Part shown: piece by piece, positions 10,564-21,140 of the stretch
Numbering within the stretch: position 1 is the first letter of the stretch
How the letters are laid out: each line of letters begins with the position of its first letter
From: Elysia marginata
Lineage: Eukaryota > Mollusca > Gastropoda > Plakobranchidae
Length of the DNA stretch: 32,411 bases
Assembly: GCA_019649035.1 (NCBI GenBank)
Contig: BMAT01003338.1
Span: forward strand, 24,198 to 56,608
Direction: 5' to 3'
Notes under the pieces: generated by a model
What the model saw: only the letters and a program-made list of their open reading frames with translations
Databases searched by the model: none
Told to the model about the DNA's origin: nothing
Position numbers and translations under genes: made by a program

Positions 10564-11226
10564 AAGCGGCAGAACATGTTCAGTCTCCTCAACAAGCTGT
10601 CCACGGTAAGCTTACAGAAGATCTGTCAGTCATGGCTTCTGGTGATATTTATTTGGAGAATGAGATTACTGCTATACATTCCGTAAGAAACCCTGATCAC
10701 TTATCTCAGGAAGCAGTTGGCATTTTAAAAATCAAAACTCAAGATATGTTACATGATGAAATGACGTCAGTTGTGGCATTGCATTTGGAAGAAGGTGCAA
10801 ATGGAGGGGATACCGGCAAAGGGCTAAAAGGAGTGTCTAATACATATCTAGAGGATACAGAAAAACCAACCCCTGTTGAATGTAAAGACGGTTTGTCAGA
10901 AAGCCTTGATGACGTGGAAAGTGACAACACAATAAATAATGAAGAGGATGTTGATTTAGATTTTGCTGCTAACAGTCATGAATATAATACAAAAATAGAA
11001 CCAGACGACAAAAGTACTCTTAATTATTTCACAAATGACAAAGATCACAAAGGCAGTCACTTAGTATCACATGTTGTGCAAGAGGCTGAAGAAACTGATT
11101 GTAAAGTACACAAGAGCAATTCCGAAGAACAGGTTGACAGCACAGAAAGTCAGGAAGAGAAGGGAGCAAGACCTTATGATGGGAAAGGGTTAGTTGGTAC
11201 CATACAACCGGATGGACCTCCAAGAG
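10564..11226 (+). CDS. APBA1: Mint/X11 coding exon 4: acidic linker (residues 577-798), alternative donor inside
   Basis: The exon follows TTGCTGTAG and, in its long form, ends at CCAAGAG|GTATAG. It is 663 nt, phase 1 at both ends, and the frame opened by exon 3 stays open throughout. The product is acidic and low complexity, with stretches such as DDVESDNTINNEEDVDLD, and has no recognised domain. A second, stronger donor CACG|GTAAGC at 10606 is also in phase 1 and would leave only the first 42 nt. Both forms join in frame to exon 5. Because the open frame extends 621 nt past the inner donor, the long form is very probably used; the short form is inferred from the donor alone. Confidence 0.8.
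10606..10611 (+). promoter_or_regulatory. Alternative 5' splice site inside coding exon 4
   Basis: CACG|GTAAGC is close to the consensus donor and leaves phase 1, the same phase as the distal donor at 11227. Using it would remove 207 codons without shifting the frame. Confidence 0.6.
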
Positions 11227-14200
11227 GTATAGCCTGGAGCATTTTATGCATTTCTAAAATTGTAGGCACTAACTTTTGGGGCAGGATTACCTAGTTTACT
11301 TGTAATACACTCTGCCTAAAAATATTTACTAACACCAAACATTGGATTCTTCATATTTATCAAGAAAATTTAATATTGTTTGGACCAGGTGCTTTTTTCC
11401 CCCTTCGTTTACACTTTAGTTTTCCCCCTGCTTAGCTTGTATCTCACATTGCCCATAAGCATTTTAATCGGCTTTGGTCTGTATAAGAAAACTATCATGT
11501 GTAATCTGGGTTACCTTTATCTCTATTGATTTTGTCTGATTATACAACAAACCTTCACTGTATTTACACTGTCTCATCAATTTACACTGTCTGCATGGCT
11601 TTAAATGTTTTTTTTTTTTATTTTCTTGACAAAAAAGTTTGTCCGCTTCCATTAAAAAAAAAATTTGTTTGTTTTTCCGCCTACTTGCTCACAACTTTAC
11701 ACATTTACTTCTATAAAAATGAATCTTTTTAAGAGTAAGGGAGATCTATGTTACAAAATCTTATGGTGGAACATTGCTTGTTATTACCTACAGTCAAGTA
11801 CAGGATCTTTTCATAATTTGAGGTACTGGCTGGGTGCTTTTGTGTTTTTTGTATAGGTATTTTGATGAAGCCTGTAATTTAAAAATTGTTTCAGTGAAGT
11901 GTATTTACTAATAAGAATGTTGTGTCAATCTTTTACTTTTTATTTATTTACCTGCTAATGTGTTACATAGGTGCATTATTATAGAAATCATAATGGGTTT
12001 TTAGGGGTTCTTGCCTTGACAAAATTTATTTTAAATACTTACTTGATCTAGCAGCTAAGTAAGAGACTCCTTTGGGTTTTTTTGTGAGTACTTTTGCAGC
12101 CTTGTTTTAGGAAAAGCAACGGCTAGACTCAAGTCAGGATGTGCCAAGTGCCTATTTTTTCTTCCATCCTTTTACTGCTCCACAGACAGCTTTCCTGTTT
12201 TTCTATATATACTGTAATGCCATCACATACTTTCTACATCTATCTAAGACTGCGTATTTAATCGTAATTACATTTCTGGTATTTGAACCTTGCATGCTGC
12301 TTAAATTAGTGGTGGCTTCCTCTCCGTTTTCTCCTCCTTCTTTCTCTTTGTGAAAGAAATGTACTTTGCACAGCACAGATTTTTGGCAACATGTATTCAG
12401 GGATGTATACCTTTCAGATTTCCCCCCTCAAATTTGGGATTTCAGCTCGATTTTTTTTCTGAATTTCATTGAAAAAAAAATCAATCTGTGATTCATCACC
12501 TGCTTGCAAGTAACATGTTAGAGTATGAAACATTAAGAGCACAACTCCTGCTCCTATAAACTTTTTAGACAGTTGCCCTTGCATACTGTTACTCTTTAGT
12601 TCTATTGAATTCAAAGCACTAAGAGTCTCACATCCTTTTCAGCTTTTTTTTCCATTGGCCATTTACAACCCTGGGTATTTTCAAATTGTTGTTTCATTTG
12701 GTTTTATAAAGGTCTCTGCTTGCAGAGTTTACATCTGCTGGAGGAAGCTGAGTTAAAACAAAAAAATAAGGTTTATATTATTAATAAGTGGGAGACTAAA
12801 AAATTGACATTATTATCCCGTTCTCTACATCTTGGATTACTCATCTTAAAATTTACAAGCATGCAACTGTAGATGATGAGCTCCCCCAAACATCATGAGT
12901 CTATTGACATTAATTAGGGAATATACAGTAATCTTTTTAAGAGGCTTTATTGGATATTTGCCATCTTTTATTTTATTTTAAAACATACACTCAAGTTCTT
13001 CAAAATTTTAATGGAGTTTTTAATGTTTTTGTGCTTGAGTATTTTTCACCTTGTGATGAGCTCTGTTTTATTCCGCCAAGAGCGACAATAAAAATCGTCA
13101 TAGAATATGCATTGAATTTTTTTTGATATTGTAAGTAATGAAGTTAAACAAATGAGTCTGTAATGTGGATCTTTCCTCCCAGATGTGGCAAACTTTTGAA
13201 GTAAATCAAAATAATCAAGTATTTGAACCATCACGGCCATGTCATATTTAAATGCAGAGCCATCTCAACTTTATTTAAAGTATAACATTTAGCTCCACAC
13301 AATCAAGGCAATGATAAATACATGATTGAAGTTGAACAAAAAAGGGCAATGTTACTAACAGTAATAACAATATCATGTAAATCGGTGAAAAGGGTAATGT
13401 AACGAATGGTTGAGGCTAAAATTAATAAATGCATCTGCGTTTGACACTCATAATTCTTTAGTTCATTGGAACTGTTTTGGTATATTTTGAAAGCCGTTAT
13501 TCTTTTTAGTTCGAGGCAAGTTTTACTGCTCAAGCCCAGAATTATTTTTCATCACATATAATTTTTGGCAGATATTATAGAAGTTATTCATTTTTAAAAG
13601 CAATTAAATGCAAACTCGTCAGAAAAAGCATCTGTGGAGATAAGTTTTATAAAATGTAACAGTTGTACTGTAGTTTGTAATGGAAATGTTAAGTGTTGTG
13701 GAATGGACTGCAAATATACTGATCAAACTAAAGCATTCATTTTTCTAGACTATGAGGAAACACAATCAATAAAATACATGTATTGCCACACTTACATCCA
13801 GTCCCTATGAATCACACTGCTTACCTTTTGGAATTGGAGGCCGTGGTTTTTTTATTTTTTTTAATATTCAATGAATTTGCTCAGTATTTCAGTGAAATTA
13901 TCTTGAATCTTTGATCATCTGAAAAAGAAAGAAAAAAACGTCTCACTTCCACAGTGTTGAAAATTTGAATTTGGGAAAATTTAAACACTTTTTTTCCCTA
14001 ACCATATGAAGTTATCAACAAGGCGAATAATATCAGGAAATTATGGTTTGAAGCAAGTTCATGCCCTTGAAAGCTTTGATAATAGGGTTGTTCAATCTAA
14101 TTTTATCAATTTTAACTCTGATTTGTTATCTGAAAATTTCTACATGAGACACATTTGTGCTGGGTCTAAAGCAAACGTACTTTTGAATCATCTTTTTTCA

Positions 14201-15095
14201 CCCTAGATTTCAAATTTCCCAAAAAGTAATGCCAGAGTCGGGTGTGAGCAGATGAAGTGCATAAAGTACACAAAATACAATCCCTAGCTTAAACTCTAAC
14301 TTTCAGTGTTTGACCAGATAATGCTAGCCTTAAAGCATGCATTTTCCACTGTTAAAAAAAGCAACTCTCGCCAAAAATGTCTCTCAAGCATGCTGCTTTT
14401 CTATCTCTTTCTGGTGGCACAGATGGTTTTTGTTATATATATTACATTTGCAAAATATGACTGTTCCTACTAACAAAAAGGTTTTGTAGTCACTTAAGAA
14501 TTTTTTGAAAAGATCTGTGTATAAGAAGTAAAGTTTTACACAATGAAACTAATGAGTGAGATAAATGTACTTATTTTGTAAATTCATTTTGATGCACGAC
14601 ATCATCTAAGAATTAATAAAATATAAAATGCACAACAAATTAAACACATTTTTATTAAAGCATTTGCTTATTTCCAAACACATTTTCATTTTTCATTAAC
14701 ATTCCCAAGCATGAATTTTTAAAGTTCTCCTGTATGTATTCTTCCCACTTAGTTTGTAAAAGTGAAAGCATCAACTTTTGAATTTTTCTTTTTTTTTTGC
14801 TTTTATTATTTTGAAAAGCAGTAATTTTATGACAGAGGAAAAAAAATGTAAAGATAGTATTAAAAGCATGGAAGGCTAATAGATACTTGAGAACAAATTT
14901 TAGCTCTGTGTAAAAGTTACCATCAGAATCTTTGAATTTGAAATGTGTTGGTTTATAGAAATTGAGTGATTTTGTGACCTAGCATCGTAAACTTTTGATT
15001 TGAGTTCAGTCTTTCATCATCTTTTTTTTCTTTCTTCCTAATTTAGAAAAATGCATGTGTTTGATTGGTATTTCTGTGCATGCTTTCATTTGTAG
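11227..15095 (+). other. Intron after coding exon 4
   Basis: The donor is GTATAG and the acceptor TTTCATTTGTAG. The 3869-bp intron is AT-rich and carries the inverted-repeat element at 12398-12673. No other supported feature was found; short ORFs here have no coding character. Confidence 0.85.
12398..12673. mobile_element. MITE-like element, long-type copy 2
   Basis: The 276-bp element begins CAGGGATGTATACC and ends TTTACAACCCTG. It is flanked directly by TGTATT (12392-12397) and GGTATT (12674-12679), a 6-bp target duplication with one mismatch. It aligns along its length with 1965-2238: shared blocks include ACCT..CTTGCAAGTAA, AGTATGAAAC, TAGTTCTATTGA and CACTAAGAGTCTC. It has no transposase and lies within an intron. 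Confidence 0.82.
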
Positions 15096-15437
15096 GTTAT
15101 GATTCTGATGATGAATGCGAGGATGCCGAAGGCATTCGCTACACCAGGCGTAACAAGGGCAAAAAGTATGCCCTGCTTCAGAAAGACGATTCCTTAGAGA
15201 TCGGTGGTGCGCATGGTGGAGGTAAAGATGCTACCAGAACTAATGGGCACATGTTTTCCAACAATCGTACCTCACATCTTGGCAGTAACGGTGCTGTGGC
15301 AAACCGCATGCAGTCCTTTCAGTCGAATGAGCCTTCTGGAGAGCATCATATTCACTGCCCAGACGGGGCCCTTTCCTCTGAGGAGAGCAGTGATATTGAC
15401 GCCCACGTAAATTCTTACAACAGAGCTCCTAATGCAG
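15096..15437 (+). CDS. APBA1: Mint/X11 coding exon 5: linker with acidic start (residues 798-912)
   Basis: The 342-nt exon (after CATTTGTAG, before AATGCAG|GTATCA) is phase 1 at both ends, so it could be skipped as a cassette without a frameshift. It opens with GYDSDDECEDAEG (798-810), continues with a basic stretch RYTRRNKGKKYALLQK, and then a Ser/Asn/Gly/His-rich tail. The DSDDE-type acidic Ser cluster is typical of casein-kinase-2 substrates and resembles the start of the next exon. I recognise no domain. Its codon composition is clearly richer in G and C than the introns around it. Confidence 0.88.
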
Positions 15438-17073
15438 GTATCATGTTTTATATGACAGATATGAAAAAAAGGGACCTAAAATTTTATAATTGAAAAAAAA
15501 AACATGGCTTCATTCTACAACACTTATAATATTTGCCTCAACATTTTTATACAAGTTTAATTTGATGGGCATGGTGTTATGAATTCTTTTATTTCCTCGA
15601 AGAAATGTTGCTTGACATAGCTTTGTTATTTGTTTCATTTCCAAAGAAAAATAATGTATGATGCATACCTCCTTTACTTTTTTCAAGCCCTTGCTGCGAT
15701 GTGCATTTAAAATTGCATTTTGTTGCCGATTTCATTTTTGCAGTTGTGCATGCATCTTAGAAAGATTGAAATGTGGCATGCTGAAATTTGACTGAATTTT
15801 TTTTTATTTTGTTAGAGATTGAGACAGAATGTTGTGTCCAGGGTTATTTGCCTTCCATAGTGTTGTTAGTACTAAGTTTTTCTTCCAGTAATAAGCTAAT
15901 ATATCTCAAGGACAAAAAACAAAACAGGAGTATTGTCAGAACCTGGAAATTTGAAAGAAATAAGGGGGAAGATTAAAATTGTCCTTATGAAGAAAAGGAA
16001 TAAGATGATAAATAAAAACAAAACAACATGTAACAAGTTAGATTTTGAGCATTTAGTCTCATTGTTAAAAAAGAAACAACAGTGGGAACAAAACGTAGCA
16101 CCACATTCTATTTCCTCCATTTAACAGAGATACCATTTTTCAGTTATTTTTCGTTTTTTTCTGTTTTTTTTTTTAAGCCTAAAGAAACTGAATAAACACA
16201 CAAATTTGAAGAAGGTTGATCCAATGAAACTGAGAATTCAGTGTCCCTAAATGACTTTTAGCTATAACTATTATAAGTTTACTTGTGCGAGAACATAACG
16301 TCAGGGCTTTCAGTTCTTTTTGGAAAATGTGAGTGGCATCCCTGATTTAAATGTATGTATATTATCTTCAGGTGCATAATGAGGTTTCTTCAAAACTCAA
16401 TGAAAAAAAATATAAAAACATCACACCAAGGAAACTTTTTTTTCCATATGCCTGAGATTTAGAGTTCAATACACTAGATCTGGCAATGGATCATTGTGTT
16501 TGTGACAATGTAATAGACAGATTATAGTCTTGTATGTCCTTATATAAGATGTTGGTGGTCAGTGATTGTGAAATGAAAGACATTGAAAATGGCTGGGATT
16601 ATTCAAAAGGGTGGTACAGAGACATATTTGACTCTAAGGCTTCTTGAGTCATGAGTTTCTTTGGCCTTTTCTTTTGTCGCTTATCTGATCCAAGTAGGGT
16701 GTCTATTTGCCAACATCCCTACTGACGTCTATTGTAGTATCTGAAGTGTCCAATATCATGAAACAACAATAAAGGGCTCTCTCACTCACTCAGCTCGGAA
16801 GCTGTAATCATAAAACTCTGTATTAAAAACAACAAAGTCAACAGCATCAACAACAGCAACAACAAAGTAGCTGACAGAAATGAGGTTTGTAAAAATTGAT
16901 CAGTGAAATGTTTGATGTGATATATTTTTCTTGTTTCAATTACTTTCAGTATTTGGTGAAAGGGAACATTAACATTCTTTGAAGACTAAGCTGATGTCAG
17001 AACAGAGTTATTGCAATTCAACTCTTGGTTTTTTTTTATAAGTGAGAAAAAAATATCTTTGTGTCTTTTTCAG
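15438..17073 (+). other. Intron after coding exon 5
   Basis: Donor GTATCA, acceptor TGTCTTTTTCAG. It contains the element at 16125-16344 and a short CAA-rich run near 16838-16866. Nothing else is supported. Confidence 0.87.
16125..16344. mobile_element. MITE-like element, short-type copy 1
   Basis: The 220-bp element starts CAGAGATACCATTTTT and ends GGCATCCCTG. It is bounded on both sides by a perfect 6-bp duplication, ATTTAA (16119-16124 and 16345-16350). It aligns with 29065-29267: shared blocks include AGTTATTTTTCGTTTTT, GAAACTGA.TAAACACACAAATTT, TTGATCC and TTTTCAGTT-like segments. It is non-autonomous and intronic. Confidence 0.85.
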
Positions 17074-17189
17074 ACTCTGACACAGATGAAGAAACTGACC
17101 GCTTGCTACAGAAACAATACCAGGAAAGAGACAAACGGGTTGAAATTCCAGAGCTTACAGACCAGGCAGCTGAGTCAAGAAAATGCATG
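17074..17189 (+). CDS. APBA1: Mint/X11 coding exon 6: acidic linker (residues 912-950)
   Basis: The exon lies between GTCTTTTTCAG and the donor GCATG|GTATGT. It completes a phase-1 codon (Asp) and leaves in phase 0. It encodes DSDTDEETDRLLQKQYQERD, followed by KRVEIPELTDQAAESRKCM. The first half echoes the acidic opening of exon 5, and the second half is charged and probably helical. No named domain is recognised. Read-through would continue to a stop in the intron at about 17226. Confidence 0.87.
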
Positions 17190-17857
17190 GTATGTTCTTC
17201 AGACCATCATTATGTGTTGGTCTTATGAGTGCTAAAACGAGTGAAAATGAAAAAAAAAAGATTGACATTGTGATTGTTTCATTCTAAAAATCAAAACTTC
17301 ATATTGAAAGGTGCATTGTGATTTGGATTAGATGTCAACTCAGAAAGTGCTTACTGTCCAACTCCTATCAGAGTTTGGAATTGTTCCACCGTCTAATCAG
17401 TGCAGTCTGTAAATACTTGCCAATCAGAGTAGTTGACCTACCCACTGAATGTGCCTGTGCTAATCCCCTCAGGACAGCAACTGCTGTCTTCATCCCTCAA
17501 CGGTTTAGTAAGCGAAGACGCCCACTAGCTAACCTAACCTCAACTGAGCAATGGCTGTGACTGACTGGCAATATATTTGACCAGTTGATTCATTGGTATG
17601 ATGCATCCTTACACCTATTGACCCGGCCACTCCCAGGCTTATGCCTGATATCAGATACATGGGCAGAAGATGCATGTCAAGTTGGCTGTGCCTGTACGAT
17701 TCTTGCTCAGCAGATGCCTTGTTTAATATTTTGAATTCTCAACCGTCAAGGGTCAAGCAGTTGCTTTTCATAAGAGACTTTGTGGGATGCACATGTAGTA
17801 GTGGGCATGCAGATGTCGATATATCGATTTCCGTGATGTTTTCACTTGGAGGCTGAT

Positions 17858-18165
17858 GACTGGCCCTGTGGCCTAGCGATAAGACACTCGCTGAAAGATC
17901 TGGAGGTGCGTGGTTTAATCATCAGCCGAGTCAAACCAAGGTCTTTAAAATTGGTATCAGCAGCTGATCGGCCTAGTGTCTGGCATTATGGATTTAGTGC
18001 TAAGTCTGGTCGGCCTGGTGTCAGGATAATGTGACTGGGTGTGGTGTATGCAAGCGCTTCTTACATCATAGTGTGGCAACTTGCTTTCAATTGTCCCAAG
18101 CGCTGTCTCTGATATAACCTTGTAGATGAAAAGAGACGTTAAAATTCAAACAACCTAACCTAATC
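17858..18165 (+). mobile_element. tRNA-derived SINE with conserved-type core
   Basis: The head is tRNA-like. An A-box-like TGGCCTAGCGATA lies at 17869-17881 and a decayed B-box, GGTTTAATC, at 17912-17920, spaced as in a pol III promoter. A core follows with an internal direct repeat, CGGCCTAGTGTCTGGCATTATG at 17969-17990 and CGGCCTGGTGTCAGGATAATG at 18011-18031. The tail ends AGAGACGTTAAAATTCAAAC followed by CCTAACCTAA repeats, a tail style I associate with molluscan SINEs (recalled, unverified). The flanks GGAGGCTGAT (17848-17857) and GGAGGCCGAT (18166-18175) are a 10-bp target duplication with one mismatch. It inserted in the same orientation as the gene and is probably inactive given the mutated B-box. 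Confidence 0.85.
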
Positions 18166-18382
18166 GGAGGCCGATACCTTGAATGTTGACATGATTTTGA
18201 AATTTCTAGACCTTGATTATTGATATGGAGAAATGCGAAAACCGCAGCATTTGTGAGACGAGAATAGTTTCATGCCACCTGCTTTTTCCCTGATCAAGTG
18301 TGCCAGTATGTAGACAGTAGACAGAAAGGCGCCTCAGACTGGCACCAATTCTGGCAATGAATGGTCAACAGTACTACTAATG

Positions 18383-18402
18383 ATACCAGCCTCTGCTGGT
18401 AT
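18383..18402. repeat. Perfect 8-bp inverted repeat
   Basis: ATACCAGC and GCTGGTAT flank a 4-base CTCT loop. It is a compact hairpin with no other sign of function. Confidence 0.7.
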
Positions 18403-18972
18403 ATTTTTTTGGCTATATTTCTATGGTAGGGTGGTAGGGCGGTATATTATATTAGCGGGTGACTGCTGGACAGTGAAGGCCAAATGCTGATATTAAACCC
18501 TCAATATCTTGATCTATACAATCAGTATGAGGGCGATATATTGACAGTTACAGTTAGTAGACGGGGGGGGGCCGATTGCCCAGCCTTATGCACCACAGTT
18601 TGTTCTTTTGAATGCAACTGAGTTGTATGATAAGTGTCAAAATAACTGGCTTTTGTAAAGAATTTTACAGATTCAAAACTTTCTTTCTTTATACTCTGTG
18701 TCCACATGGCACTATTTTCTGTTGATGAGATCTGCAGTTTTGATTTAAGACTAAATTCAGTGCTATTGTTTACAAATGGAGTGAAAAATGTTTTTTCAGT
18801 TTGTTTCTTTGCTTTAAGATGCATACAGTATAAAAACTCAGTGGTGAATTCATTTAACCAATGCCTCTTTTAGCTATTTTCTTTTTTTTCTTTACTGCAT
18901 TTACCATTTCAGTCAGCTTTTTTAACAAGTAACAATATGTCATTGAATTAAATTACTTTTGTTCCCTTTCAG

Positions 18973-19003
18973 ACGGAAAGAAGCCAGTCTAAAGCCAAAG
19001 AAG
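18973..19003 (+). CDS. APBA1: Mint/X11 coding exon 7: 31-nt microexon (residues 951-961)
   Basis: The exon is bounded by GTTCCCTTTCAG and the donor AAAGAAG|GTAAAT. It enters in phase 0 and leaves in phase 1, exactly bridging exon 6 (phase 0 out) to the PTB exon (phase 1 in). It encodes the basic TERSQSKAKE just ahead of the PTB domain. The frame fit is the main support. Without this exon, joining exon 6 to exon 8 gives a TGA at 23248-23250. It was too short to be found as an ORF. Confidence 0.83.
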
Positions 19004-19324
19004 GTAAATGTTTTGTTTTTTTATCTGTAGAGTGGTCTGTGTTGTAAAAAGTTAAATTTGACAGCATGATTAGCTCAAGTAGTCATTTTTTTATTTGAGC
19101 TTTATTTTGTAGTTCACATTTTTCTCTTTGATTAAAAAGGAAAAAAAAAACAACTAATACTTTTGTAATTTTGAAAACATTATTAGTTGCTATATTTTTA
19201 TAAGCTCACTGTATAACAATGTTTTGATTAAACCCACTGAGAGCTGTTGTTTTATAGACAATATTTATGAGAATTATTGATGTTTTTTATGTTTAAGCCT
19301 ATTTTTCGAGTTCTAGATTTCTTT

Positions 19325-19345
19325 AAAAAAAAAAAAAAAAAAAAA
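19325..19345 (+). repeat. A21 homopolymer
   Basis: Twenty-one consecutive A bases with no retroelement-like body or target duplication recognised next to them. Confidence 0.9.
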
Positions 19346-21037
19346 TGCTAGCAAAACAAACTGGTTTAACCATACTTATCTGCTATTTATTGACTTCTCA
19401 ATTTCATGCTATATGTTAGAAATATTATATCACATAATTTTTATTCGTGTTTTAAGCCCTGTCATATGAATTTAATTTATTAACCCTTATTTTATCTTTT
19501 ATCATTTATCATTTGGATATATACGGACATGTCTGTATTTATCCTTTTTTATTTGGGTAAGTTTAAACCTAGTTTTTTATATGAATTTACAAAAATTCAT
19601 TTTGTTGAAACTCTTTATTCAATGCATTTCATGGCTTGAGTTTTTTTAGTTTGCAATTTTTCTGTCTTTTTAAACACTCTTCATGCTTCTTAGCAGTGTT
19701 CCCTGGGTTGCAAACCATCAGTCTTTCTGCTTATCTTTCCTTTGCTCCATGATCTGACTCTTTTACTCTTTTTTTTCACTCTTAAGCTGGCCCTTTTTGA
19801 GTTTTCCAAATACACAAAGTGCTTCCTAATTGTGGACCCTATCCTTATTTTTTTTCTTTTTAAAAAGTATCTTGTTTTTTTTTTTGGACAAATATGTACA
19901 AAATGTGATTTATTGAAAGAAGCCCATTTTGCAGATCATTTTTTGTTGCCTACTCTATTTTATTTTTCTTGTGTGATTTTTTTTTTATTTTTATATTTTT
20001 ACAACTTTCTTTTCATCTTCAAATAGTGAGCAAGCACTTAAGACATCAACTTTAGGAAAAAAATTGGCAGTCTTATGTTGTTATTAGTTCTGTGTTTTAG
20101 TTTTCTATTTATGTTTAATTCTGTTTGATCATTTATTTAATTCTTTTTTTTTAAATTTTATTTTTTTGGTGTATGGTAAATGGTTTTGTAAAATGGACTG
20201 AATTTAAGTTGAGTTTATAAAAGGGCACCCCTACTTCCTCTTTTTGTCTTCAAGCAAGGGAGCTGGCTTGGAGGAACATTTTTTTGCACAGATTTTCCCT
20301 TTTCTAACAAAAAAAAACAAAACAAACAAAACAAGCAACTAAGACTCCATTTTTTTGCATTAATGGTTCCAAGAATAATGTTATATTTGTAAAAAGGAGA
20401 TCATTTTGAAGAAGATCTAAACTCTGAGATTACTTTTTAATTAGAGATAGGTTTTTTTGTTACTGCAATTCACTTTGCATTAGTTGTAAATGCATAATCC
20501 GTACATTTTAAAGCTTCATAGAGTAAAACTACTTTTTGGAGAAACATGTTATTGTTGTGAGAACATATAAAATGAAAAGAGAAACCTTCTACTAAAATAC
20601 ACAGTGGCGTAAAGGCCATAATCTCTGTGAATTACCATATGTCCACCTCTTGTATAAGTCAATATTTTAATACTTGTAAAATGTGAAAGATATAGGCTGA
20701 AAAGGTATGTTGCACTCTGTCAGCTCTAGATCAAAAGAAGACTCAATAACGGACTTAATGGAAATAAAAGTGAAAAACGTTGCTTTTTTAAAACCACTTT
20801 CCACCAATTTGGCGCTAATTTCCTTCCATTGGTTCCTTGCTCCTCTTTTTTCTTGGTGACACCCAATGCATAATTATAAATTATCTGTAGTTTGTGTAAG
20901 CTGTATACTTACGGCAATACTTGATGTACTCTGTTTTTTTGAGTAAACAAATTTTTTTTTTGTGAAAGAAAAAGAGATGTCAGGTAGTTAAGTTTTTACA
21001 AATTGGATTTAAGCACCTTTTCACTGGTATTTGTTGG

Positions 21038-21061
21038 ATATATATATATTATATATATATA
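21038..21061. repeat. TA microsatellite
   Basis: An alternating TA run, interrupted once by TT, that is self-complementary. Confidence 0.9.
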
Positions 21062-21140
21062 GGACTCCAAAGCTTGTGGGGATGCCAATCTATGCCCTGC
21101 TCAAAATCTTTGTCCAGTCCTCATTCAAGTGTCTTCAATT

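Larger units (their letters stand above)
17330..18590. repeat. Unresolved moderate-GC block hosting the SINE, probable old repeat
   Basis: On either side of the SINE the composition stays close to balanced, unlike neighbouring intron sequence. The ORFs in it (such as 17318-17560) are short and match nothing I recognise. The block may be an older transposable element interrupted by the SINE, or simply a different isochore patch. It includes a perfect 8-bp hairpin at 18383-18402 and a G9 run at 18563-18571. Confidence 0.35.
17190..18972 (+). other. Intron after coding exon 6, repeat-rich
   Basis: Donor GTATGT, acceptor TTCCCTTTCAG. The middle of this intron is visibly less AT-rich than the other introns and carries a SINE (17858-18165) set inside an unresolved moderate-GC segment that spans about 17330-18590. 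Confidence 0.86.

Noticed and set aside
17862..17935. A possible tRNA gene (A-box- and B-box-like motifs).
   Set aside because: The B-box is mutated, there is no clean cloverleaf, and the sequence continues into a SINE core flanked by a target duplication. It is the head of a retroelement.
19742..20026. A 94-codon open frame rich in Phe and Leu.
   Set aside because: It results from a long T-rich tract, which forces Phe/Leu codons. There is no splice fit with the gene and no membrane-protein organisation beyond composition.
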